Positions 44,830-53,222 of a stretch of 64,000 nt of DNA are shown piece after piece (the stretch's first letter is position 1; every line of letters begins with the position of its first letter). Under the pieces are notes generated by a model. The model made no database searches and was not told the origin of the DNA. It saw only the letters and a program-made list of their open reading frames with translations. This DNA is from Arcicella gelida (lineage in GTDB: Bacteria; Bacteroidota; Bacteroidia; Cytophagales; Spirosomataceae), in contig NZ_JAYGIL010000022.1 in the NCBI RefSeq assembly GCF_034931025.1, positions 50,310-114,309 of the forward strand. The letters run 5' to 3'. A program made the position numbers and the translations under genes.

Positions 44830-46683
44830 ATGATGGACAAAAATCAAGTCACGGGGCTGTTGTTGATAATGGCGATGTTGCTGGGATACCAGTTTTTCCT
44901 AGCCCCTAAAGTTGAACCAGAAAAAGCACCTGAAAAAGCAAAAGTAACTCAAACTTCCACAGCAGCTAAAGTTACAACAGTTGATTCAGTCGCTTTGAAA
45001 GCCGCTGCTGGTGATTTTGCTTCAGCCGCTATTGGTACTGCACAAGAGCTTGTGTTAGAAAATAAAGACATCAAAGTGGTTTTCTCTACTTTGGGTGGTA
45101 AAGTAAAACAAGTATTATTAAAGAATTACGAAACCTACAATTCATTTGCGGCACAGAAAAAAGAACCTCTTTTGATTTTTGATGAAGCTTTTGATAAAAT
45201 AACGTTTGAGTTACCAACTACAAAAGGAAACGTTGATTTAAACAAATTGTACTTCAATACTTCTTCAAAAGGTGGAGTAGTTGCTGAAGGACAAACACAA
45301 AAAGTTAGTTTTATCTTAAACTTAGCGAGCGGACAAAGCATTGAACAAACTTATACTTTGGCTGGCGAAGGTTTCTTATTAGACCAAGACGTTAAATTAC
45401 AAGGTTTAGACGGTTTGTTGAAAAACGAATCTGTTAAATTGAATTGGTTAGAAAACGTTCGCCCAACTGAAAAAGATTTAACTGAAAACCGTAAGGCAAC
45501 TGTTAATTACTTATTGAACGAAGATGAGGAGTTTGACCAATTGGCGGAAACACCAACAGGTTCAAAAGAAGAATCTTTAGAAAAGCCTGTAAAATGGGTT
45601 TCTTTCAAAAAGAAATACTTTCTTTCTGGTTTTATTACTAAAAATGCTCCAATTCAAAAAGCAAATATTGTTGCAACTGCTAACGAAACTGATTCTGTAA
45701 ATATCAAGACTTTAAGAGCTAACATGGATTTAGATTTAGCTGACTTAAAATCTGGAAAAGGAAATTATCAGTGGTATTTTGGTCCAAATGATTATAATAT
45801 CATCAAAAACGTAGCACCAGGTTTTGGCAAAAATGTAAAATTGAGTTATGATATTTTCTTGCCAATTACTCGTTATGTGTTTGTTCCATTGTTCAATGTT
45901 TTAGAAACAGTATTCAATAATTACGGTTTATTAATCATTGCTTTGGTATTAATTATCAAATTTGCTTTACTACCGCTTACTTATAAATCGTATGTAAGTA
46001 TGGCAAAAATGAGAATTCTACAACCTGAATTGAATGCCATCAAAGAAAAAGTAGGTGATGATGCAGCAGCACAGCAACAAGCTCAAATGAAACTTTATGG
46101 TGAAGTTGGTGTAAGTCCACTGAGCGGTTGTATTCCAGTATTAGCAACGATGCCAGTATTGATGGCGGTGTTTATGTTGTTCCCGAACTTGATTAACTTG
46201 CGTCAGCAGTCTTTCTTGTGGGCAAATGACCTTTCTACTTTTGACTCTATCGCTAATTTACCTTTCAGTATTCCATTATACGGTAATCATATCAGTTTGT
46301 TTACTTTGTTAATGACGGTTTCAAGTATTGCTTACGGTTATTATAACAACCAAAATACGCCAGACCAAACAGGACAACCGATTGACATGAAGAAAATGGC
46401 ATACATCACTCCAGTAATTTTTATGTTTGTGATGAACTCTTTGCCAGCAGGTATGAGTTTCTATTACTTCGTTTCAAACTTAGTAACTATTGGTCAACAA
46501 ATTGGTATTCGTAAATTTGTAGATGAAGATAAAATCAAAGCAGTTTTAGAAGAAAATCGTAAAAAAATTGCAGCAGGTGGTGTGAAGAAATCTCGTTTCT
46601 CAGAATATATTTCGAAGCAAATGAAAGCTGTTGAGGAAACACAAAAAGCTCAACAAGCCGATCCTAAGAAAAAGAAAAAATAA
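44830..46683 (+). CDS. yidC: Membrane protein insertase YidC
   Basis: A 617-residue inner-membrane insertase/chaperone. It has an N-terminal helix (GLLLIMAMLLGYQFFLAP), a large periplasmic P1 domain, and then the five-helix YidC/Oxa1 core (LLIIALVLIIKFALLPLT, YKSYVSMAKMRILQPEL, GCIPVLATMPVLMAVFMLF). It ends in a basic tail (DPKKKKK) for ribosome contact. Two ATG codons stand in tandem at the start. The neighbour is pyrG, a common arrangement in this phylum. It ends in a terminator. Confidence 0.97.
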   Translation: MMDKNQVTGLLLIMAMLLGYQFFLAPKVEPEKAPEKAKVTQTSTAAKVTTVDSVALKAAAGDFASAAIGTAQELVLENKDIKVVFSTLGGKVKQVLLKNYETYNSFAAQKKEPLLIFDEAFDKITFELPTTKGNVDLNKLYFNTSSKGGVVAEGQTQKVSFILNLASGQSIEQTYTLAGEGFLLDQDVKLQGLDGLLKNESVKLNWLENVRPTEKDLTENRKATVNYLLNEDEEFDQLAETPTGSKEESLEKPVKWVSFKKKYFLSGFITKNAPIQKANIVATANETDSVNIKTLRANMDLDLADLKSGKGNYQWYFGPNDYNIIKNVAPGFGKNVKLSYDIFLPITRYVFVPLFNVLETVFNNYGLLIIALVLIIKFALLPLTYKSYVSMAKMRILQPELNAIKEKVGDDAAAQQQAQMKLYGEVGVSPLSGCIPVLATMPVLMAVFMLFPNLINLRQQSFLWANDLSTFDSIANLPFSIPLYGNHISLFTLLMTVSSIAYGYYNNQNTPDQTGQPIDMKKMAYITPVIFMFVMNSLPAGMSFYYFVSNLVTIGQQIGIRKFVDEDKIKAVLEENRKKIAAGGVKKSRFSEYISKQMKAVEETQKAQQADPKKKKK

Positions 46684-46704
46684 GGATTGAATAAGTATTA
46701 TCAC

Positions 46705-46747
46705 AAAGGCTTAGAAAATTGTTTAACGGCAATTTCTAAGCCTTTTT
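46705..46747 (+). terminator. Terminator after yidC
   Basis: AAAGGCTTAGAAA and TTTCTAAGCCTTT form the stem, ending in a T-run. Confidence 0.85.
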
Positions 46748-47208
46748 TGATTGTAGTAGATCTTAAGATTAATTTACATCTTTAATAGTAGATGAAGTAA
46801 ATAGTTTCGATTCGTGAAATTTATAAGAATATTAATTAAGATTTCTAACAAGCTAAAAAACAATATTTTAACGAAATAATTTCTTCCAAAAAAATAAAAA
46901 ATGTCCTTTAACCTGACTTTTCGGGATTGAAGGGCATTTTTCTGTTTTTACCAAATTTGAATGATTTTGTTTTAATTACTTTTTTTATACGGGTATGATA
47001 ATAGTATGATAAAACTCATAGAAAAAAATAGCGATTAGCCTTGTTGCTTTAAGTCATTCTGTATAAGTTTATTATTAAAACATTGTTAAAGTATTATTCA
47101 AGTTGCTAGTTAAAGGGTTAAAAACTTATATTCTTAATTCTTTTTTTGTTTAACAGTAATAGTCACGCCTTATGTTTTTCTTGAAATAACACACAAATTA
47201 AAGTTTAT
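46748..47208. other. Long intergenic region before the histidine kinase, with a second hairpin
   Basis: A roughly 460-bp AT-rich spacer. It contains a terminator-like hairpin at 46896-46945 that follows no gene. I see no other RNA, repeat or reading frame worth calling. Confidence 0.4.
46896..46945 (+). terminator. Orphan terminator-like hairpin
   Basis: AAAAATGTCCTTTAA pairs imperfectly with TTGAAGGGCATTTTT and is followed by a T-run, about 200 bases after yidC. It may end a short untranslated transcript. Confidence 0.4.
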
Positions 47209-49194
47209 ATGGGTAAACCTACCATTTTCAAATCTGGGTTTCATACAAGAAATATGGTTACAAAGGGCTTCTTTTTTATATTGGGCTTGGTATTGTGTTG
47301 TACCATAGTTAGTCATGCTCAGACAGGTCGTTTGAAAACCTTGCAAGAGCAACTTAGAACTGCTAAACATGATACCGACAGAGTAAATACATATTATTTC
47401 CTTTCAAGATATTACTGGAATAAAAATGCTGATACTGCCCTTTTTATGGCAGAGAAATCGCTTGCACTTGCACAAAAAAATCATTTTGATAAAGGAATTG
47501 CTTTGGCATATCTCACAAAGGGAGTGTCTTTAGTATCGAAAGGACGTTTGCCCGAAGCACTCGAATGCCTTTTTCAAAGTCTTCGTCTGAGTGAAAAATT
47601 AGGGTTGATTGGTCTTTCTCAGAATGTTTTTAATAACATTGGTATTGTTTACACCGATATGGAAGATTACAATAATGCCCTTTTCTATTATAAAAAGGCT
47701 TATAATATTGCACTTCAACATAACTATCCTTCTTTCAATGAATTAGTTAATATTGGCGAAGTATTTAAGTACAAAAACCACCCTGATTCTACGATTGCTT
47801 ACAATCGAAAAGCCCTTAAAATTGCCCAAGCAGCAAAAGATACCTTTGGGATTATTGTTACATACTACAATATTGGTGAGAATTATATTACCCTAAAAAA
47901 CTATCAACTCGCACAAGATTATCTCAATAAAGCATTGCCTTTAGCTGTGAAAATTAATGATAATGAAGGCATCACTTATTGTCATAGTGCTTTTGCTTTG
48001 GTTTATTATCATACTGGGAAATATAAAAAGAGCCTAGAATATGCCCAAATGGCATTGAAAGAAAATAAGAAAATAGGGTTTAATGAAATCTCAAAGCAAG
48101 TCTATAATGTATTGTATTTGACTCACCTAAAACTTGGGAATTATAAAGAAGCACTGCAAATCAGGAATTTGGAAGTTGCCTTGAAAGATAGCCTCAGTGG
48201 TGTCGAGAAAACAAGGGCTATCACTAAAATTCAATCTGGTTATGGTCTTGAAAAGCAGCAACAACAAATTAATTTACTGAAAAAAAGTGCTATCATTAAA
48301 CAAGAGGAATTAAAGAATACAGAACTAAAACGTAATCTGATTACTGCGGTAGCTTTATTCTTGTTAGTGCTGGCTTTGCTTTTGGTGAAAAACTTTGTTG
48401 ATAAAAAGAAGCTTATCAAACAATTAGAAGAACAAAATAGAGACATCAGTAATAAAAATCAGCATTTAGAAGAACTGATTCTAGTAAGAAATCGGATTTT
48501 TTCTATCATTGCACATGACCTTCGAGGACCAGTTCATTCTATTTCAGGAATGATGGATATGCTGAAAACAGAAAGTATGGATGAGGAAGATAAAGGATAT
48601 TTTATCGAAAAAGCTTCTCAGAGTCTTCATGTTACCGGCAATTTACTTGATAATTTATTGTATTGGGCAAGAAGCCAAATGGACGGTATGCAAGTAAATA
48701 CCATTGCTTTTGATATTCAGCAGGTAATTCAGCAAAATATTGCTTTGATTGAAGCAAGGGCTACTGAGAAAAGTATTAGGGTTTTCAAAGAAGAAGGAAA
48801 AGATTCACAAATGGTTTTGGCTGACCAAGCGATGATTGATATTGTAATAAGGAATTTGGTAGAAAATGCTGTGAAGTTTTTGAAAGCGGGGAATAGTGTA
48901 AGTATTGCAACGGAAGAAAATGAAGATAAGCTTATTGTATCAATTAAAGATGATGGACAGGGAATTGCACCAGAGGTTCAATCTAAAATCTTCAATAAAT
49001 ATACTTCTTATTCAAGTTTTGGTACTGCTCAAGAAAAGGGTAGTGGTCTGGGACTTTTGTTGTGTAAAGAGCTTGTAGAAAAAAATCATGGCAATATCTG
49101 GTTCGAAAGTAAACCAAATGAAGGTACTACTTTCTTTTTTACCATTCCTTTGAAGAAAACGAGTGATTTAGCAGTAATGACAACAAGTTACTAA
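47209..49194 (+). CDS. TPR sensor histidine kinase (orphan)
   Basis: A 661-residue sensor kinase. It has an N-terminal signal region (GFFFILGLVLCCTIVSHAQ) and tetratricopeptide repeats over about residues 45-335 (for example NVFNNIGIVYTDMEDYNNAL, YNIGENYITLKNYQLA). A membrane helix follows (LITAVALFLLVLALLLVKNFV), then a short coiled coil and the kinase. The phosphorylated His is H436 in IIAHDLRGPVHS. N-box RNLVENAVKF, G1 DDGQGIAPE and G2 GSGLGLLLCKELV are intact. The start could be 47209 or the ATG at 47254, which gives a cleaner signal peptide. No response regulator is adjacent. Confidence 0.88.
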   Translation: MGKPTIFKSGFHTRNMVTKGFFFILGLVLCCTIVSHAQTGRLKTLQEQLRTAKHDTDRVNTYYFLSRYYWNKNADTALFMAEKSLALAQKNHFDKGIALAYLTKGVSLVSKGRLPEALECLFQSLRLSEKLGLIGLSQNVFNNIGIVYTDMEDYNNALFYYKKAYNIALQHNYPSFNELVNIGEVFKYKNHPDSTIAYNRKALKIAQAAKDTFGIIVTYYNIGENYITLKNYQLAQDYLNKALPLAVKINDNEGITYCHSAFALVYYHTGKYKKSLEYAQMALKENKKIGFNEISKQVYNVLYLTHLKLGNYKEALQIRNLEVALKDSLSGVEKTRAITKIQSGYGLEKQQQQINLLKKSAIIKQEELKNTELKRNLITAVALFLLVLALLLVKNFVDKKKLIKQLEEQNRDISNKNQHLEELILVRNRIFSIIAHDLRGPVHSISGMMDMLKTESMDEEDKGYFIEKASQSLHVTGNLLDNLLYWARSQMDGMQVNTIAFDIQQVIQQNIALIEARATEKSIRVFKEEGKDSQMVLADQAMIDIVIRNLVENAVKFLKAGNSVSIATEENEDKLIVSIKDDGQGIAPEVQSKIFNKYTSYSSFGTAQEKGSGLGLLLCKELVEKNHGNIWFESKPNEGTTFFFTIPLKKTSDLAVMTTSY

Positions 49195-49315
49195 AATACA
49201 TTTTGAATTAGATTGACTACTACTTTTAAAGTTGTCAAATCTTAAAATTAATCTAATTCAGAATTTTATTTGGTTTGATATAGAAATTTGATGCACTAGC
49301 CAAACGAAACCTATC
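49195..49315. other. Intergenic spacer before the 21-nt repeat array
   Basis: Ordinary AT-rich sequence after the kinase, before the repeat array. No gene or terminator was seen. Confidence 0.35.
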
Positions 49316-49536
49316 TCTGAGATAGAATTTTCCATCTTTTTGATAAGTTTTCCTATTTCAGAGATAGCTTGTTCCATCTTTTTGATAGGTCGTCCTATCC
49401 CTGAGATGGGTTTTCCTATCTTTTTGATAGCTTGTTCTGTCTTCGAGATGGGATTTTCCTTGTTTTTGATAGGTTGTCTTATTTCCGAGATAGTTTTTTA
49501 CATCTTTTTGATAGGTTGTCCTATCTCTGAAATTGC
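49316..49536. repeat. Array of ten 21-nt units in two alternating types
   Basis: Ten full units of exactly 21 bases (from 49316 to 49525) and a partial eleventh. One type begins TTTTTGATAG, the other CTGAGATRG, and both end near TCCTATC. Many units contain a small palindrome, GATAGG...CCTATC. The array has substitutions but no length change. Reverse-complement translation gives I-x-x-I/M heptads (for example ISEIGKLIKKMENSI) interrupted by one TAA. Confidence 0.85.
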
Positions 49537-49581
49537 AAAAAGAGTCGCAAACTTTACTTGATAGAAGTTTGCGACTCTTTT
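49537..49581. terminator. Terminator beside the repeat array
   Basis: AAGAGTCGCAAACTT and AAGTTTGCGACTCTT form a long perfect stem with a ten-base loop, flanked by A- and T-runs. It serves the minus-strand methyltransferase and possibly the kinase. Confidence 0.85.
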
Positions 49582-49603
49582 CATGTTCAGACTAAACTGT
49601 TAC

Positions 49604-50779
49604 TTATTCTACATACAGCACTAAACCTTTTAAATAACTGCCTTCTGGATGGAAGAAATTAACAGGATGATCTGCGGGTTGTGTAAGATGGTGCAATACT
49701 TTTGCTTGTCGCCCAGCTTCTAAAGCCGCCGAAACAACAGTATTGTAGAATAACTCTCTATCCACCACTTGCGAGCAAGAGAAAGTAAACAAAATACCTC
49801 CTTTAGCTAATCTCTTGAAACCTTCTGTGTTCAATCTTTTATAACCTTGAATGGCATTGTGACGAGTCGCAACATTTTTGGCATAAGCTGGCGGGTCAAG
49901 TACGATAAGGTCGTAAAATTGGTCGTTAGCTTTCAAATACTTCATCACATCTTCAGAATATGCTTGATGATTTAAGTTTTGAAAGTTATTGGCTTCAATA
50001 TTTTGAGTAACTAAATCAATTGCCTTTTGAGAAACATCCACCGAATGCACTAATTCAGCCTCAGCTCCCAAAGCATACATCGAAAAACCACCTGAATAAC
50101 AGAATGAATTCAATACTTTTTTACCTTTAGAATACTTCGCTAACAAAGCTCTGTTATCTCTTTGGTCGAGGAAGAAACCCGTTTTCTGTCCAGTTTCCCA
50201 GTTAATCATAAACTTGAAACCATTCTCTAATACGGCATGAGGCACGGCACATTGTCCGTACAAATAACCATTTTGAACACTAGCGGCAAACTGATTCGGC
50301 AATGTTTCATGAGATTTATTGTAGATAGCTAACAATTTGTCGCCATATACTTTTTGAAGTGCTACCGCTATTTTCTCTTTTTCAAGATACATCCCAATGC
50401 TATGTGCTTGGAATACAGCCACACCATTATAAAAATCAATGATTAAGCCTGGACAACCATCGCCTTCACCATGGATTAAACGGTAACAATTAGTAGTTTC
50501 GAAATCAATTAATTGACGAACCTGATAGGCTTTTTGGATTTTATCAAACCAAAAATTTTCATCTGATTCAGTTTCTTGGAAAGAAAATATTTTTACAGCG
50601 ATACTTCCTTCGTGATAATGACCTGTAGCCAAATAGTTTTTGTGTGAATCGAACACATCAACCGCTTCACCATCCGTAGGACTGCCGATTATTCTTGCAA
50701 TAGCACCCGAAAAAATCCAAGGGTGAAAACGTTTTACAGGATTCTCTTTTCCTGCTTTTAAAATAATTTGTGATTTCAT
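49604..50779 (-). CDS. rlmI: Class I rRNA methyltransferase, RlmI family
   Basis: A 391-residue SAM-dependent RNA (cytosine-5) methyltransferase of the RlmI group, which modifies 23S rRNA. The N-terminal PUA-like domain contains KRFHPWIFSGAI. The EEHE-like linker follows, and the catalytic domain has KTGFFLDQRDNRA, VLNSFCYSGGFSMYA (SAM motif I), VDVSQKAI and LDPPAYAKN. FTFSCSQVV resembles the catalytic cysteine region. Length is close to the E. coli enzyme. Confidence 0.88.
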   Translation of the reverse strand: MKSQIILKAGKENPVKRFHPWIFSGAIARIIGSPTDGEAVDVFDSHKNYLATGHYHEGSIAVKIFSFQETESDENFWFDKIQKAYQVRQLIDFETTNCYRLIHGEGDGCPGLIIDFYNGVAVFQAHSIGMYLEKEKIAVALQKVYGDKLLAIYNKSHETLPNQFAASVQNGYLYGQCAVPHAVLENGFKFMINWETGQKTGFFLDQRDNRALLAKYSKGKKVLNSFCYSGGFSMYALGAEAELVHSVDVSQKAIDLVTQNIEANNFQNLNHQAYSEDVMKYLKANDQFYDLIVLDPPAYAKNVATRHNAIQGYKRLNTEGFKRLAKGGILFTFSCSQVVDRELFYNTVVSAALEAGRQAKVLHHLTQPADHPVNFFHPEGSYLKGLVLYVE

Positions 50780-50839
50780 GCTGTAAAATTACAGATGAAA
50801 ATCGTTTTAATGTTTATTCATCGTTCATTTTAACATCAA

Positions 50840-51865
50840 TCAATGCTCATCTCGTACTTTAAAGAGTTTTTGTAGCCAAGTTTTTTGTTCTTTCGCATCT
50901 GCTTCTTTTTCTTCTTTAGTAGGTTGATGAAGTAAGTTTTTTAAATCAGGCTGACCAGCATCAATCCAAGCAGTGTACCAAAAATCCCCAATCATTTTAA
51001 TAGAACGACGCATTTGTCTTTCTACTTGATGATTCAACATTTCATGATATTGTTGAGAATACTCTTTAGAATAGGTTTTAATCGTAATACCATTTCGTTC
51101 TTCAATGCTATATTTTTTACTTGGTTTAGTAGCAGCATTGAGCTTTTGTTCAAAGATAAAGACAGAATCTAAGCAGGCATTCGCATTGCGAACGGCTTCC
51201 CAAGCTCTTTTACTGATTGATTTTTCATAAGTAGCAGAACCTACAAAGAAATCATATTCATCCGAAAAGTTTTCAGGCAAACGTGATTCCCAAAAAGCAT
51301 GAATCCCGATTTGATTTGTTTTTTGTCCATTATAATTTGAAGAAGTATGTAATGGAACATTGGCATCTGCAATATAATGACCAATTTCAGCAGAAAGCTT
51401 TAAAATTTTAGCCGAATTTTTTTCTTGAAAAGCCTTCGTCAACTGAAACTTCATGAATTGAATATGCCATGGTACGATACCATGTTTCATCAAACTATCT
51501 TCTGAAAATTTTTCCACAGCATCATTCCAGTAATGCGGTAGTTTATAAGTAGCACTATCGCCATAAGTATCTAAGTCGATGTAGTGTTTGGGTGCTTCAT
51601 CTTTCACAGCATAGCGTCGGCGGTCGGGTGCAACAGAATTTTCTACGATATAATATAGGTTTGTTTTGTAGAAAGAAATCATTTCTGGAGGCAAAGTAAA
51701 AATAGCTAAACGATTGATTCGCTGATGAGCATAAAATCCCCATTTTGTGCTATTAGGAGTAGTGAGGCTATGTTTTGATGGTACTCGTAATGAATTGCTA
51801 AGGACAAATGGTGCTTGTATTGTTGAAAACAAGACGAAAATGAAGCTTGTAAACATTTTTTTCAT
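50840..51865 (-). CDS. Secreted S1/P1-nuclease-like zinc phosphoesterase
   Basis: A 341-residue exported protein with a signal peptide (about MKKMFTSFIFVLFSTIQAPFVLS). Family features are W-G and HQRINRLAIFTLP near the mature N-terminus, H-Y-I-D-L-D, IGHYIADANVPLHTSSN and IHAFWESRLPENF, which give the Trp/His/Asp zinc ligands of the zinc-dependent phospholipase C/S1-P1 nuclease fold. The C-terminal residues KQETWLQKLF-like tail is charged. It may hydrolyse nucleic acids or phospholipids. The substrate is undetermined. Confidence 0.8.
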   Translation of the reverse strand: MKKMFTSFIFVLFSTIQAPFVLSNSLRVPSKHSLTTPNSTKWGFYAHQRINRLAIFTLPPEMISFYKTNLYYIVENSVAPDRRRYAVKDEAPKHYIDLDTYGDSATYKLPHYWNDAVEKFSEDSLMKHGIVPWHIQFMKFQLTKAFQEKNSAKILKLSAEIGHYIADANVPLHTSSNYNGQKTNQIGIHAFWESRLPENFSDEYDFFVGSATYEKSISKRAWEAVRNANACLDSVFIFEQKLNAATKPSKKYSIEERNGITIKTYSKEYSQQYHEMLNHQVERQMRRSIKMIGDFWYTAWIDAGQPDLKNLLHQPTKEEKEADAKEQKTWLQKLFKVRDEH

Positions 51866-51928
51866 GGAAATAAACTTTAGGTGAAAAAATCTAATTATAT
51901 CAAATTTGAAAGTTTTTGTAAATATGCA

Positions 51929-51959
51929 TTTGTATTATCTTAAAAAAGATGTACCTTTG
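51929..51959 (+). promoter_or_regulatory. Strong promoter of rpsT
   Basis: TTTG (51929-51932), 19 bases, then TACCTTTG (51952-51959). This is a perfect match to the Bacteroidota consensus, about 50 bases before the rpsT start. Confidence 0.8.
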
Positions 51960-52008
51960 CACCTCAATATTAGAAAATCAGAAAACCAATATTATTCGGG
52001 AAATAAAC

Positions 52009-52263
52009 ATGGCAAATCACAAATCATCATTAAAGAGAATCAGAGCCAACGAAGCAAAAAGACTACGTAATCGTTATCAGCACAAAACTACCCGTACAAT
52101 GGTAAAGAAATTGCGCTTGACACACGATAAGGTAGTTGCTACTGATCTCTATAAAAAAGTTTCTTCTGCTCTTGATAAATTAGCTAAGAAGAACATTATT
52201 CACAAGAACAAGGCTTCTAACTTGAAATCTAAGTTAGCAAAGTTAGTGAATAAAATAGCTTAA
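52009..52263 (+). CDS. rpsT: 30S ribosomal protein S20
   Basis: An 84-residue basic ribosomal protein, MANHKSSLKRIRANEAKRLR at its start, rich in Lys and Arg and predicted helical throughout. The upstream frame beginning at 51949 includes the promoter itself, so the ATG at 52009 is the start. It binds 16S rRNA in the small subunit. It is a single gene with a strong promoter and its own terminator. Confidence 0.97.
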   Translation: MANHKSSLKRIRANEAKRLRNRYQHKTTRTMVKKLRLTHDKVVATDLYKKVSSALDKLAKKNIIHKNKASNLKSKLAKLVNKIA

Positions 52264-52284
52264 TATAGCTTTGAAATATTCATA

Positions 52285-52319
52285 AAAGAAGACCTTTCTG
52301 AAAAGTTAGGTCTTTTTTT
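52285..52319 (+). terminator. Terminator after rpsT
   Basis: AAGACCT and AGGTCTT stem, 12-base loop, then a long T-run. Confidence 0.8.
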
Positions 52320-52459
52320 ATGCCCAAAATTTTGAAGAAAATGTTTTTAGTTTTAATTTAGGATTAGTTAAGAAAAGATTTTATTCTTTTAAATTCAGGC
52401 ACTTAAAATACTTCTATTGATTTACTTAAAACAAATACTACAAAAAAACGAAGACACCT

Positions 52460-53161
52460 ATGAAATCCTACGACAATCCCCATCTTAATATAAAATCTTG
52501 GGCAGAAGAAGATAGACCTCGTGAGAAATTACTCCTGAAAGGTAAAGCCGCTTTATCTGACGCTGAATTATTGGGTATTTTAATTGCCACTGGTATTCAA
52601 AAAATGACAGCCGTGGATATTGCCAAAGTAATTCTGCAAAGTGTTCAGAATGATTTGAATCAACTTGCTAGACTTTCTGTAAAAGATTTAGCTAAATTCA
52701 AAGGCATTGGCGAAGCCAAAGCAATTACTATTGTCAGTGCTTTAGAATTAGGAAGAAGAAAGAAAGAGACAGAAACAAGTAATCGTCCAAGAATTAGATG
52801 TTCAGAAGATGCTTATGAAGTATTGAAACCTCATTTGTCAGATTTATCTCATGAAGAATTCTGGATTATTCTTTTGAATAGAGCTAACGACGTGATTAAA
52901 TGTGAAAAAGTAAGTAGCGGAGGTGTGTCAGGAACGATTGCCGACCCGAAAATGATATTTAAAATAGCTTTGGAACATTTAGCCAGTGGAATAATTTTGG
53001 CACATAATCATCCTTCTGGTAATCTAAATCCAAGTCAAGCAGATAAGGATCTTACTCAAAAATTAAAATCAGCGGGTAATAGTTTAGATATTTCTGTGTT
53101 AGATCATCTGATTTTTACTGATAAAAAATATTATAGTTTTGCAGACCAAGGAGTTATGTAA
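52460..53161 (+). CDS. radC: RadC family JAMM-domain protein
   Basis: A 233-residue RadC. The N-terminal helix-hairpin-helix (LAKFKGIGEAKAITIVSALELG) precedes the C-terminal MPN/JAMM domain, with the Glu in EFWIILLNRAND and the metal site HNHPSGNLNPSQAD (H-x-H...D). Historically linked to DNA repair, its exact role in bacteria is uncertain. It is chromosomal and full length. Downstream, 53165-53194 shows degenerate 7-nt units like other elements in this window. Confidence 0.93.
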   Translation: MKSYDNPHLNIKSWAEEDRPREKLLLKGKAALSDAELLGILIATGIQKMTAVDIAKVILQSVQNDLNQLARLSVKDLAKFKGIGEAKAITIVSALELGRRKKETETSNRPRIRCSEDAYEVLKPHLSDLSHEEFWIILLNRANDVIKCEKVSSGGVSGTIADPKMIFKIALEHLASGIILAHNHPSGNLNPSQADKDLTQKLKSAGNSLDISVLDHLIFTDKKYYSFADQGVM

Positions 53162-53222
53162 TTAAGAGTTTTGAATTGTGAGTGGTGAATGATGATTTTA
53201 ACGTGTTGATATTTAAGGGGGA

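Noticed and set aside
49340..49561. 73-residue plus-strand frame over the 21-nt repeat array
   Set aside because: It starts with TTG, is built entirely from repeat units, and ends inside a terminator stem. The frame is a consequence of the 21-base period rather than clear evidence of a gene.
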